Source: Cryobacterium glucosi
Lineage (GTDB): Bacteria; Actinomycetota; Actinomycetes; Actinomycetales; Microbacteriaceae
Assembly: GCF_004402235.1 (NCBI RefSeq)
Contig: NZ_SOFS01000043.1
Location: 168,397-203,426, forward strand
Direction: 5' to 3'
Length of the DNA: 35,030 bases
Below the pieces are notes generated by a model. It made no database searches. It was given only the letters and a program-made list of their open reading frames with translations, and had not been told where the DNA came from. The position numbers and the translations under genes are program-made. Shown piece by piece: positions 15,446 through 22,740 of the stretch (positions within the stretch are counted from its first letter, which is position 1; each line of letters begins with the position of its first letter).

Positions 15446-15704
15446 GGTACTGCGGTGTATCCGATGGACTAAATGAATTGAGTTCGTTTATTCTGGGGGT
15501 GAGTCAGGCGGATTGCAAGCACTTACCGCAGATTCACCGGCGGGCGCCAGAGCGGCGCGTGTGGTTAACCGCAAACTTGCGTGGTAATTCGCAGGTAAAC
15601 CGCCTTTTTCCGGCGCTCTGCTTGTTCGGGTATCAATCGCTCAGCACACTGGGCGCAGGTGCTGGGATTCCAGGATCAGTCACGATTCACGAGGAGCACC
15701 TCCC
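15446..15704. promoter_or_regulatory. Intergenic region with phased GGTWAAYYCGC motifs before the deacetylase gene
   Basis: This gap is clearly less GC-rich than its surroundings. It holds three copies of a 10-bp motif on the plus strand: GGTTAACCGC (15563-15572), GGTAATTCGC (15583-15592) and GGTAAACCGC (15594-15603), spaced 20 and 11 bp apart, so they face one side of the helix. A related TTACCGCA lies at 15523-15530. GGGTAT at 15628-15633 resembles the -10 box of general-stress sigma factors, but no convincing GTTT box is placed ahead of it. A ribosome binding site GAGGAG precedes the ATG at 15705. Regulatory function is inferred from repetition only. Confidence 0.45.
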
Positions 15705-18700
15705 ATGACCGGATTTTCGCTGGCCCCTGCACGCTCGCTCAGGCTCATCGCGGTCCTCGCCGCCGTCGCCGTGGGCATCACCCTCGGCGCGACCCCGGCG
15801 CGCGCCGCTGTCACGGACCCGCAGACGGTCGTCAGCCTGACCTTCGACGACGGCAACGCCGACCAGCTCGCCGCGGTGGCCACCCTGAACCAGTTCGGGA
15901 TGAAGGGCACCTTCTTCATCACCACCGGCTTCATCGACAACCCCGGCTGGCTGACCAGGGCAGACCTCACGAGCATCGCCGCCGCCGGTCACGAGATCGC
16001 CGGCCACACGGTCACCCACCCCGACCTCCTCACCCTCCCCCCGGACGAAGCCACCCGGCAGGTCTGCCAGGGCCGGGCGACCCTCGCCGACTGGGGCTTC
16101 CCGACGCGAAGCTTCGCCTACCCCTTCGCAACGGTGGATGCCGCGACCGAGGCGATCGTCCAGGCCTGCGGGTTCAACAGCGCCCGCGGCCTCGGCGACA
16201 TCGACACCCGGTTCGGCTGCACGGGCTGCGGATTCGCCGAAACCATTCCTCCGGCCGACGCGTACCTCACCCGCGCCCCCGACGAGGTCGACACGACCTG
16301 GACCCTCGCAGACCTCGAGAACACGGTCACGAACGCCGAGACGGCGGGCGGGGGCTGGGTGCAGCTCACCTTCCACCACCTCTGCGCCGGAAGCTGCGAC
16401 GCGCTCTCCGTCGACCCAGCGGTCTTCGCCCAGTTCGCTGCCTGGCTCTCCACGCGTGCCGCATCCAACAACACCACGGTCAAGACCGTCGGAGACGTCA
16501 TCGGCGGCGCCGTCAAGCCGGTCGTTCCCGTCACGACGACCTCGACAGTGGCCCCCGGTCCCGGCGTGAACGGGGTGGTCAACCCGAGCCTCGAGACAGC
16601 GGGAACCACTGGCCTCCCACAGTGCTGGGCCGTCGGCGGTTTCGGCACGAACACCGCGGCCTTCAGCACGGTCTCCGCCGCGCACACCGGCACCAAGGCC
16701 GAGCAGCTGGTCGTGAGCAACCTCGTCAGCGGCGACTCGAAACTCATCCTCACCCAGGACCTCGGCGCCTGCGCCCCCACGGTCACCCCCGGGCACACCT
16801 ACTCCCTGCGCGCGTGGTACACCTCAACGGTCACCACCCAGTTCGACGTCTATCTGCGCAACTCGATCGGCAGCTGGAGCTACTGGACGTCGAGTCCGTA
16901 CTTCCCGGCAGGCTCCGCATACGCGCAGGCCCTCTACACGACGGCGGCCATCCCGGCCGGCACGACCGGACTGAGCTTCGGCCTCAACCTGATCCTCAAC
17001 GGAACCCTCGTGACCGACGACTACGCCCTCTATGACAGCGTCGGCGCCCCGGGAATCCTCGTGCCCGCCACCCCGACCGTGACCGGTTCCGCCTCCGTCG
17101 GCAGCACCCTGACCGCGGTCCCCGGCGCCTGGTCGCCGGCCACAGCAGCCTTCGCCTACCAGTGGCTGCGTGACGGCGCGGACATCCCCGGGGCGACATC
17201 CGCCACCTATACGCCCGTCGCGGCCGACCTCGGCACGGCCCTTTCGGTGCGCGTCACGGGATCCGCGCCCGGTTACCTGCCGGTCTCCGCGGCGGCGACC
17301 TCGGTGCCGACCGCCGTCGTCGTCGCCGGTACTCTCGTCGTCGGCACCCCCACGATCACCGGGACGGCCGCCGTCGGCGCGCTCCTCACGGCGATACCGG
17401 GCACCTGGGCGCCGGCCGGCGTGAACTTCGCCTACCAGTGGCTCGCCAACGGCACGCCCATCGCAGGGGCCACCGCCGCCGGCTACACCCCGGTCGCCGC
17501 GGATGCCGGCACGACGCTCACCGTGCGGGTCACCGGCACGGCGCCCGGCTACCAGCCCGCTTCAGCTGTCTCTGCGCCCACCGGTGCGGTCGCGGCCGGC
17601 GGGATCGGAACGGCCACGCCGGTGATCTCCGGGACCGCTTCGGTCGGCGCGGTACTGACCGCGATCCCGGGCACCTGGACGCCTGCCGGGGTGGGTTTCG
17701 CCTACCAGTGGCTCGCAAACGGCACGGCCATCTCGGGCGCCACGTCGGCCGGCTACACCCCGGTCGCCGCGGATGCCGGAGCGGCGCTCACCGTCCGGGT
17801 CACCGGCTCGGCGCCCGGCTACCAGCCCGCGTCAGCGGTCTCGGCGCCCACGGCACCGGTCTCCCTCGCGACGGTCACCCGGGTCGCGGGAACCGACCCG
17901 TACTCGACGGCGATCGCCGTCTCCCAGGGCTTCGCGCCCGGCGTCTCCCGCGTCTACCTCGTCAGCGGCACGAGCTTCGCCGACGCCCTCAGCGCCGGGC
18001 CAGCCGCCGCGCACTTCGGCGGCCCCGTGCTCCTGACCGGTCTCACCGCGCTTCCGGCAGGGGTCAGGGCCGAACTGGTCCGGCTGCACCCGGGCAAGAT
18101 CGTCATCGTCGGCGGAACCGCAAGCGTGTCCGCGGCGGTCTCGGCCGAGCTCGCGGGCATCGCACCCGTCGCACGGCTCGCCGGCGCCGACCGGTACGCC
18201 ACCTCCCGCCTCGTGGCAGCGGATGCCTTCGGCAGCCTCGCGGCGACGGCCTACGTCGCGACAGGGGCCGACTTCCCCGGAGCGCTCGCGGCAGCATCCG
18301 CCGCCGCCCGCGCGGGCGCACCGGTCGTTCTCGTGCCGGCCGGCGGCTTCCTGCCCGACCTCGCAACGGCCGCCCTGCTGCGCACCCTGCACACCAGGAC
18401 CGTGAAGATCGCGGGCGGGACGGCGGACGTGACGAGCCTCACCGAGTTCTGGCTGAAGCTGCAACTCGGCGGCGCCTCGGTGACCCGGTACAGCGGCGCA
18501 GATCGCTACGCGACCAGCGCGGCGCTCAACCTCAACGCCTTCACGTCCGCGACGACGGTGTACCTCGCGAGCGGAACGAGCTACCAGGATGCCCTGGTCG
18601 GCTCGGCGCTCGCCGGGGCGAAGTCGGCTCCGCTGTATCTCACGCCCGCGACGTGTGTGCCCCGGGCGACGCTCACCGCGATCACCCGCCTCGGCGCGAC

Positions 18701-18770
18701 CCGGGTGGTCCTGATCGGGACGGCGACCGCCCTCACCGGTGACGTCGCGGCGCTCAAGCCGTGCCCGTGA
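15705..18770 (+). CDS. Secreted polysaccharide deacetylase with Ig-like repeats and CWB2 cell-wall anchor
   Basis: The 1021-residue protein has a signal peptide (cleavage near PARA, residue 34). A NodB deacetylase domain (about 40-270) follows, with Asp48-Asp49 in TFDDG and the metal histidines His101 and His105 in HTVTHPD. A beta-rich CBM-like domain (about 288-445) begins NPSLETAGTTG. Three modules of about 90 residues (about 450-720) share FAYQWL, a GYTPVAADAG-like stretch and APGY motifs, and three CWB2 (PF04122) repeats (about 723-1021) carry the typical VxRxxGxDRYxTS and VYLxSGTxFxDAL features. It probably removes acetyl groups from a surface glycan while bound to the wall. The neighbouring operon makes such a glycan, but the substrate is unproven. 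Confidence 0.88.
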   Translation: MTGFSLAPARSLRLIAVLAAVAVGITLGATPARAAVTDPQTVVSLTFDDGNADQLAAVATLNQFGMKGTFFITTGFIDNPGWLTRADLTSIAAAGHEIAGHTVTHPDLLTLPPDEATRQVCQGRATLADWGFPTRSFAYPFATVDAATEAIVQACGFNSARGLGDIDTRFGCTGCGFAETIPPADAYLTRAPDEVDTTWTLADLENTVTNAETAGGGWVQLTFHHLCAGSCDALSVDPAVFAQFAAWLSTRAASNNTTVKTVGDVIGGAVKPVVPVTTTSTVAPGPGVNGVVNPSLETAGTTGLPQCWAVGGFGTNTAAFSTVSAAHTGTKAEQLVVSNLVSGDSKLILTQDLGACAPTVTPGHTYSLRAWYTSTVTTQFDVYLRNSIGSWSYWTSSPYFPAGSAYAQALYTTAAIPAGTTGLSFGLNLILNGTLVTDDYALYDSVGAPGILVPATPTVTGSASVGSTLTAVPGAWSPATAAFAYQWLRDGADIPGATSATYTPVAADLGTALSVRVTGSAPGYLPVSAAATSVPTAVVVAGTLVVGTPTITGTAAVGALLTAIPGTWAPAGVNFAYQWLANGTPIAGATAAGYTPVAADAGTTLTVRVTGTAPGYQPASAVSAPTGAVAAGGIGTATPVISGTASVGAVLTAIPGTWTPAGVGFAYQWLANGTAISGATSAGYTPVAADAGAALTVRVTGSAPGYQPASAVSAPTAPVSLATVTRVAGTDPYSTAIAVSQGFAPGVSRVYLVSGTSFADALSAGPAAAHFGGPVLLTGLTALPAGVRAELVRLHPGKIVIVGGTASVSAAVSAELAGIAPVARLAGADRYATSRLVAADAFGSLAATAYVATGADFPGALAAASAAARAGAPVVLVPAGGFLPDLATAALLRTLHTRTVKIAGGTADVTSLTEFWLKLQLGGASVTRYSGADRYATSAALNLNAFTSATTVYLASGTSYQDALVGSALAGAKSAPLYLTPATCVPRATLTAITRLGATRVVLIGTATALTGDVAALKPCP
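17065..17868 (+). repeat. Three tandem Ig-like coding modules, about 270 bp each
   Basis: The FAYQWL segment recurs at 17151, 17427 and 17697, giving periods of 276 and 270 bp. Modules 2 and 3 are nearly the same at DNA level over long stretches, including GGCTACACCCCGGTCGCCGC, while module 1 is more diverged. This indicates a recent in-frame duplication or gene conversion that lengthens the stalk between the enzyme and its wall anchor. Confidence 0.85.
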
Positions 18771-18846
18771 GCCAGTGATGCTCCGGGCGCCGCACGACCC
18801 GAGGCGCCCGCGGCAGCTCGCACGGCACGACAGGCCGGGCGGATGC

Positions 18847-19509
18847 TCAGGGTTGGCGCAGGCCGCCGATCCGGTCGACGAGGGCCTCGAGTCCGAACTC
18901 GAACGCGACATCCGCCCGCGCCCTGCCCGCGTTCTGCTGCCCGTGCCGCACCGCTGCGCTGAAGATCGGACTCGACTCGGCGAGCGCACCGGTCTCGAAT
19001 ATGTCGGCCGGAGCCGTCACATCGAAAGCCGCGCCGAAGATGAACGACTCGAGTGCGACGATCGAGGGCACGATCTGTGCAGAAGGCACCCCGGCGGAGG
19101 ACAGTCCCGCCGCGACGGTCTCGTACATGCGCAGGGTTTGCGGTGCGCCCGTGACCGGGAGCACCGCAACAATCGAGATCAACGGAACGTGCGTTGCGAA
19201 GATGTCCCGGTACGACCAGGCCCAGCGGCGCAGGGCCGTGTCCCACGGCTCTGAGCCGAAGCCGGCCACATCGACCATCGTCATCACGTGGTCCTGCAAC
19301 CACTGCAGCACGACGTGCTTCGATGCCGCGTGGTTGTAGAGCGCGGAGGGAGCCACTCCCAGACTCCTGGCCAGGCCGGACATCGTGAAACTTTCGTAGC
19401 CGGCCGCCCCGATCAGCCGGAGGGCCGCAGCGGTGATGCGCGGTTTCGTCAGAACCGTCTCAAGCGGCCTTCCGGCCCTGCGGTGACCGGCGTCGTCTGC
19501 GTCGCTCAT
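18847..19509 (-). CDS. TetR/AcrR-family regulator
   Basis: The 220-residue protein has a TetR helix-turn-helix at about residues 21-70: RITAAALRLIGAAGYESFTM, then LARSLGVAPSALYNH. The C-terminal half is helical and begins with LQWLQDHVMTM, as in TetR_C_1 ligand domains. The effector and targets are unknown. The ATG at 19509 has weak GAGAAGAG upstream. It stands in tandem behind the 14-kb minus-strand operon, and a palindrome of TetR style lies 52 bp upstream of its start, so autoregulation is the simplest expectation. Confidence 0.82.
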   Translation of the reverse strand: MSDADDAGHRRAGRPLETVLTKPRITAAALRLIGAAGYESFTMSGLARSLGVAPSALYNHAASKHVVLQWLQDHVMTMVDVAGFGSEPWDTALRRWAWSYRDIFATHVPLISIVAVLPVTGAPQTLRMYETVAAGLSSAGVPSAQIVPSIVALESFIFGAAFDVTAPADIFETGALAESSPIFSAAVRHGQQNAGRARADVAFEFGLEALVDRIGGLRQP

Positions 19510-19557
19510 CGGGCTCTTCTCTCGGTGGGCAGTCTCGGTGGATGGCGTCGTTACAGT

Positions 19558-19588
19558 ACATCACCCTGGTGACGCATCACCCAGGCGA
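19558..19588. promoter_or_regulatory. Candidate TetR operator, palindrome plus direct repeat
   Basis: TCACC CT GGTGA (19561-19572) is a perfect inverted repeat. The segment ACATCACCCTGGTGA (19558-19572) is followed one base later by the related GCATCACCCAGGCGA (19574-19588). It lies between the end of the large operon and the TetR gene, so it most likely controls the TetR gene itself. Confidence 0.5.
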
Positions 19589-19645
19589 CGACACGGGGTC
19601 AGATCGCACTGTCGAGGAGGACCTGGACGAGGGCGCGCGTGGCAA

Positions 19646-21475
19646 TCACTGTGGTGTGCTTCCTGGGCGGTCGTGCTGACCTGTTGTGGGGGAGTCCGCG
19701 GGACCCGGCTTCTGCAGCCTGCGCTTGCGCCGGCGGTGACGGACCCACAGCAGCACCCCGGCGCCGGCGAGCAGGGCCGCGAACACCAGGATCCAGAATT
19801 TCGAGGTGGCGTAGTCGAGAAGGCCCGGTGCCGGAATCGTCGTGAGCTGGGCGCCGGCCTCGAAGAGCACGGCGGCGGGCTTGGCAGAGCCGTCGGCGCG
19901 GAGCAGCCCGCCGGCATCCGTCTTCGTGTCGGCGAAGGCCGCCACGCTGAGGCGGGACAGTCCGGCGCGCTCCGCGGCCAGGAGTACCCGGGCGACGTCG
20001 GAGGCCTGCCGTGCCTCGGTCTTCGGCAGGGGTCCCCAGCCGCCCTCGGTGCTGAGCCCGGTCACCGTCAGCAGCACGGCCCGGTCGGGGAGCGCGGCGC
20101 GCACAGCCCCGATCGCTGCGGTCGGGTCACCGCCTCCGGTCAGGTGCAGGGACACGGCGTCGACCAGCCGGGCCATCGACGGATCGGCCGCGGCCGCACT
20201 CGTCGCCCAGGAGACGGTCTGCGGCGTGCCAGGGTCGAGCTCCCGCAGGACGGAGCCGGCGTGCAGGAGGAACGCCCGGATCTCGGCGGGGCTCGGAGAC
20301 CCGGTCGTGCGCTGCTCCGGCCGGTCGGCGAGGTCCCAGAGGGCGAGGGCCGGTTGGCCGCGCACCGCGGTCGCGATGGCCGTGAGGTGGGCGTCGGCAG
20401 CGACCCAGTTCGCGGGGGTGAGGTCGGGGAAGCCGTCGAAGAGGACGAGGTCGACCCGCAGTCCGTGCCGGTCGGCCTGCTCGAGCAACGTGATCAGGCC
20501 GGTGATGGCGTCGTCGGTGGGTTTCGCGCCGCCCAGCTCGGTGTACGGGAGCGGAACCCGGATGGTGTCGAAACCGAGGGCCCGCAGGCGGGCGAAGTCG
20601 GCCCCCAGGGTGGCCGGGGCGAGCAGGGTGGGGGCGGGAATGGGAACGACGGAGGGCGCAGGGGTCGGGGTCGCGCCGGGAGTCGGTGTCGGTGTGGCGC
20701 TCGCCGTGACGGCGACCGGAAGGACGGGCGCCCAGCCGGCCGGGCGGTACTCGGTGGCCAGGCTCGCCGGCACGGTGAAGGGTGTCGTCGTCGGGGTGCC
20801 GGTGATCGCGGTCGCTCCGGCGGCATCCGTCGTCAGTGTGGCAGTGTCGCTCCCTGCGGAGCGCCGGAGCTGGCGGATGCGCCAGAAGCCGTCTTCGAGC
20901 ACCATCACGACGTCGTAGCTCTCGTGGCTGAGCAGTACCGTCTCATTCAGCCCGGTGCCGACCGTGCGTGCGATGTTCGCACCCCCGTCGTGGAAGGCGA
21001 CGGTCGCGCCGTCGAGGGCGTAGAACTCGAGTTCGAGGGAGTGGCGCAGGTCCCAGGTCGCGCTCGGGCCGGTGCGGGGCAGATCGAGCACGGCACGCCG
21101 GGCCGCCCCGCTGAAGGTGTCGTTGACGGCAGGCCGCTCGCCCGTGGACTGGAAACGCCCGATCGCGGCCCAGGCCCGGATATAGCTGGCTGCGATCATC
21201 ATGCGCGTCGCGGGCTCGAGCACTCGTTCGCGCTGCCACGCGTCTGGCAGCCAGCTGACGAGCTGGCTTGCGTTGACCGGAACCGTCGCGACTTCGTGGA
21301 GCCCGGACGAGACCTTCGCCCCTGTCGAACTCTGCAGCGTGATCTGCCCGCTGAGCACGAGGAGCCCGACGGTCGCGGCGACGAGGCCGAGGCCGAGCAG
21401 CGCGGCGATCAGCCGTTTGATGCGGCTGCGCCTGAAGTTCCCCGGGACGCGGACCGGGAGCCTGGGCCTCGTCAT
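19646..21475 (-). CDS. Membrane-anchored NTF2-like plus TIM-barrel (GH5-like) protein
   Basis: The 609-residue protein has one N-terminal membrane helix (about 21-43). An NTF2-like domain (about 85-205: ASYIRAWAAIGRF, ALDGATVAFHD, EDGFWRIRQL) follows, then a Pro/Thr-rich linker (258-284), a glycosidase-like barrel (about 285-545: LRALGFDTIRVPLPYTEL, LLTVTGL, ADGSAKPAAVLFE) and a C-terminal helix (558-578) with a basic tail. Where GH5 enzymes carry the acid/base N-E pair this protein reads WDLADRPE, and where the nucleophile glutamate is expected it reads VTGLST. It may therefore bind rather than cut glycan. Its ATG overlaps the stop of the upstream gene (ATGA), and it ends the operon. Confidence 0.65.
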   Translation of the reverse strand: MTRPRLPVRVPGNFRRSRIKRLIAALLGLGLVAATVGLLVLSGQITLQSSTGAKVSSGLHEVATVPVNASQLVSWLPDAWQRERVLEPATRMMIAASYIRAWAAIGRFQSTGERPAVNDTFSGAARRAVLDLPRTGPSATWDLRHSLELEFYALDGATVAFHDGGANIARTVGTGLNETVLLSHESYDVVMVLEDGFWRIRQLRRSAGSDTATLTTDAAGATAITGTPTTTPFTVPASLATEYRPAGWAPVLPVAVTASATPTPTPGATPTPAPSVVPIPAPTLLAPATLGADFARLRALGFDTIRVPLPYTELGGAKPTDDAITGLITLLEQADRHGLRVDLVLFDGFPDLTPANWVAADAHLTAIATAVRGQPALALWDLADRPEQRTTGSPSPAEIRAFLLHAGSVLRELDPGTPQTVSWATSAAAADPSMARLVDAVSLHLTGGGDPTAAIGAVRAALPDRAVLLTVTGLSTEGGWGPLPKTEARQASDVARVLLAAERAGLSRLSVAAFADTKTDAGGLLRADGSAKPAAVLFEAGAQLTTIPAPGLLDYATSKFWILVFAALLAGAGVLLWVRHRRRKRRLQKPGPADSPTTGQHDRPGSTPQ

Positions 21476-22740
21476 CGGAGCGTCTCCACGTTTTCTGCGC
21501 CGAGCACCGAGACGGTGACCGTGACCGGACTGACGAGCGGCCTGGTCGCGACGAGGATGTCGAGCACGCCGTTCACGAGCCCGGCGCTTGCGGAGCCGGC
21601 CTCGCCGATGGCGTCGACCACGGAGACGCGGGCCGTCGTTCCATCCGGCACGAATGTGCCGCCGAAGCGGTTGACCGGGCCGATACTCACGAAGACGCCG
21701 GCGTCGACCAGGCGTGCGCTCAGGTCGACAGTACCGACGGTGGCCGCGAACGGCAGTGTGAGGGCGCTCGCCGAGTGCACACCGCGACAGAGCCCGGTGA
21801 TCTGGAACGCGCCCGGCGTTCCCGGCGCCTGCAGCGAGAGCTGGGCGACGCCGGAGATCGTGGCCGCGGTCGTGCGCCCCGCGCCTTCAGGGCCCGTCCA
21901 TTCCACCGTGACCTGGGTGCCGTCCGGCTCGACATTGCCGAAGCGATCCCGCAGCACGGAAGTCCGGATCGGGACGAGCGTCTGGCCGTCGGCCCCCGCG
22001 TTGGCGGCCAACACGGGCTCGACGGGCTCGAGTGAGAAGGGGAGCGGTGGCCCGGCGACTTCGTCGAGGCTGACGCTCGGTCCGGTCACGGGACCGGAAG
22101 CGACCCAGACCTGGCCACGACCGGCCAGGGTGCCCGAGACGAGTTCCTGGAAGGCGAGCAGGTGCGACACGACCGCTCCGCTCGAACTCCGCACTCCGAC
22201 GGGGTTCTCGCGGGAGACCAGCACCGGTGAACCCTCTGCGATGGAATTACCCCAGGCGTCGACAGGGATCGTGACGACCATGGACAGGTCTGCGGCGTCG
22301 GCCACGATGGAGCGAGCGCCGACGACGGCCTGTATCGGGCCGACCGCGGCCCCGGGGGTGAGCTCGGTGGCACCCCGCACGACCGTTCCACCGGAACTCG
22401 CCACGAGGGTGACGGACCCTGCGCTGCGGGTCAGGGCGACCGGAAGCCGGAATTCCGCCGTGTCGTCGACACTCACGGCGGTGAGCACGAGCTGGCCGAG
22501 CGAACCGATCGCGACGAGTTGCACCGTCGCGCCGTCGGCGGCCCCCGCGACGGTCACCGGAATCTCCGCGCCCGCCGGCGCGGTCGGCGCGACTTGCAGC
22601 ACGAGGGCGGTCGCAGCGTTCTGTGCTGCCCGCGCTTCCGCGCGGGAGCCGGCTCCGGAATCCGTGGGGAGCCCGATCGCCAGGCCGAGGGCGAGCGTGA
22701 CGATCAGGCCGACTGCGCGGCGCGTGCCCGGCCGCGTCAC
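21472..22740 (-). CDS. Secreted Ig-like (bacterial beta-sandwich) protein
   Basis: The 422-residue product has a basic N-terminus, a hydrophobic helix (about 9-24) and an alanine-rich cleavage region, then only beta-sandwich-like sequence. It contains PAGAEIPVTVAGAADGATVQ, then DLSMVVTIPVDAWGNSIAEG and a later TSVLRDRFGNVEPDGTQV; the D-x-x-G-N pattern is that of invasin/Big-type Ig modules. It may be a structural partner of the glycan or of its export machinery. GTG 22740 is chosen because it overlaps the upstream stop as GTGA; the open frame continues far upstream antisense-like but is not coding. Its own stop overlaps the next start as ATGA. Confidence 0.7.
   Translation of the reverse strand: MTRPGTRRAVGLIVTLALGLAIGLPTDSGAGSRAEARAAQNAATALVLQVAPTAPAGAEIPVTVAGAADGATVQLVAIGSLGQLVLTAVSVDDTAEFRLPVALTRSAGSVTLVASSGGTVVRGATELTPGAAVGPIQAVVGARSIVADAADLSMVVTIPVDAWGNSIAEGSPVLVSRENPVGVRSSSGAVVSHLLAFQELVSGTLAGRGQVWVASGPVTGPSVSLDEVAGPPLPFSLEPVEPVLAANAGADGQTLVPIRTSVLRDRFGNVEPDGTQVTVEWTGPEGAGRTTAATISGVAQLSLQAPGTPGAFQITGLCRGVHSASALTLPFAATVGTVDLSARLVDAGVFVSIGPVNRFGGTFVPDGTTARVSVVDAIGEAGSASAGLVNGVLDILVATRPLVSPVTVTVSVLGAENVETLR

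Noticed and set aside
15481..15704. c-di-AMP (ydaO-type) riboswitch before the wall deacetylase gene
   Set aside because: Such switches occur before actinobacterial wall hydrolase genes, but I could not find the conserved core segments in order; the region is better described by repeated GGTWAAYYCGC motifs.
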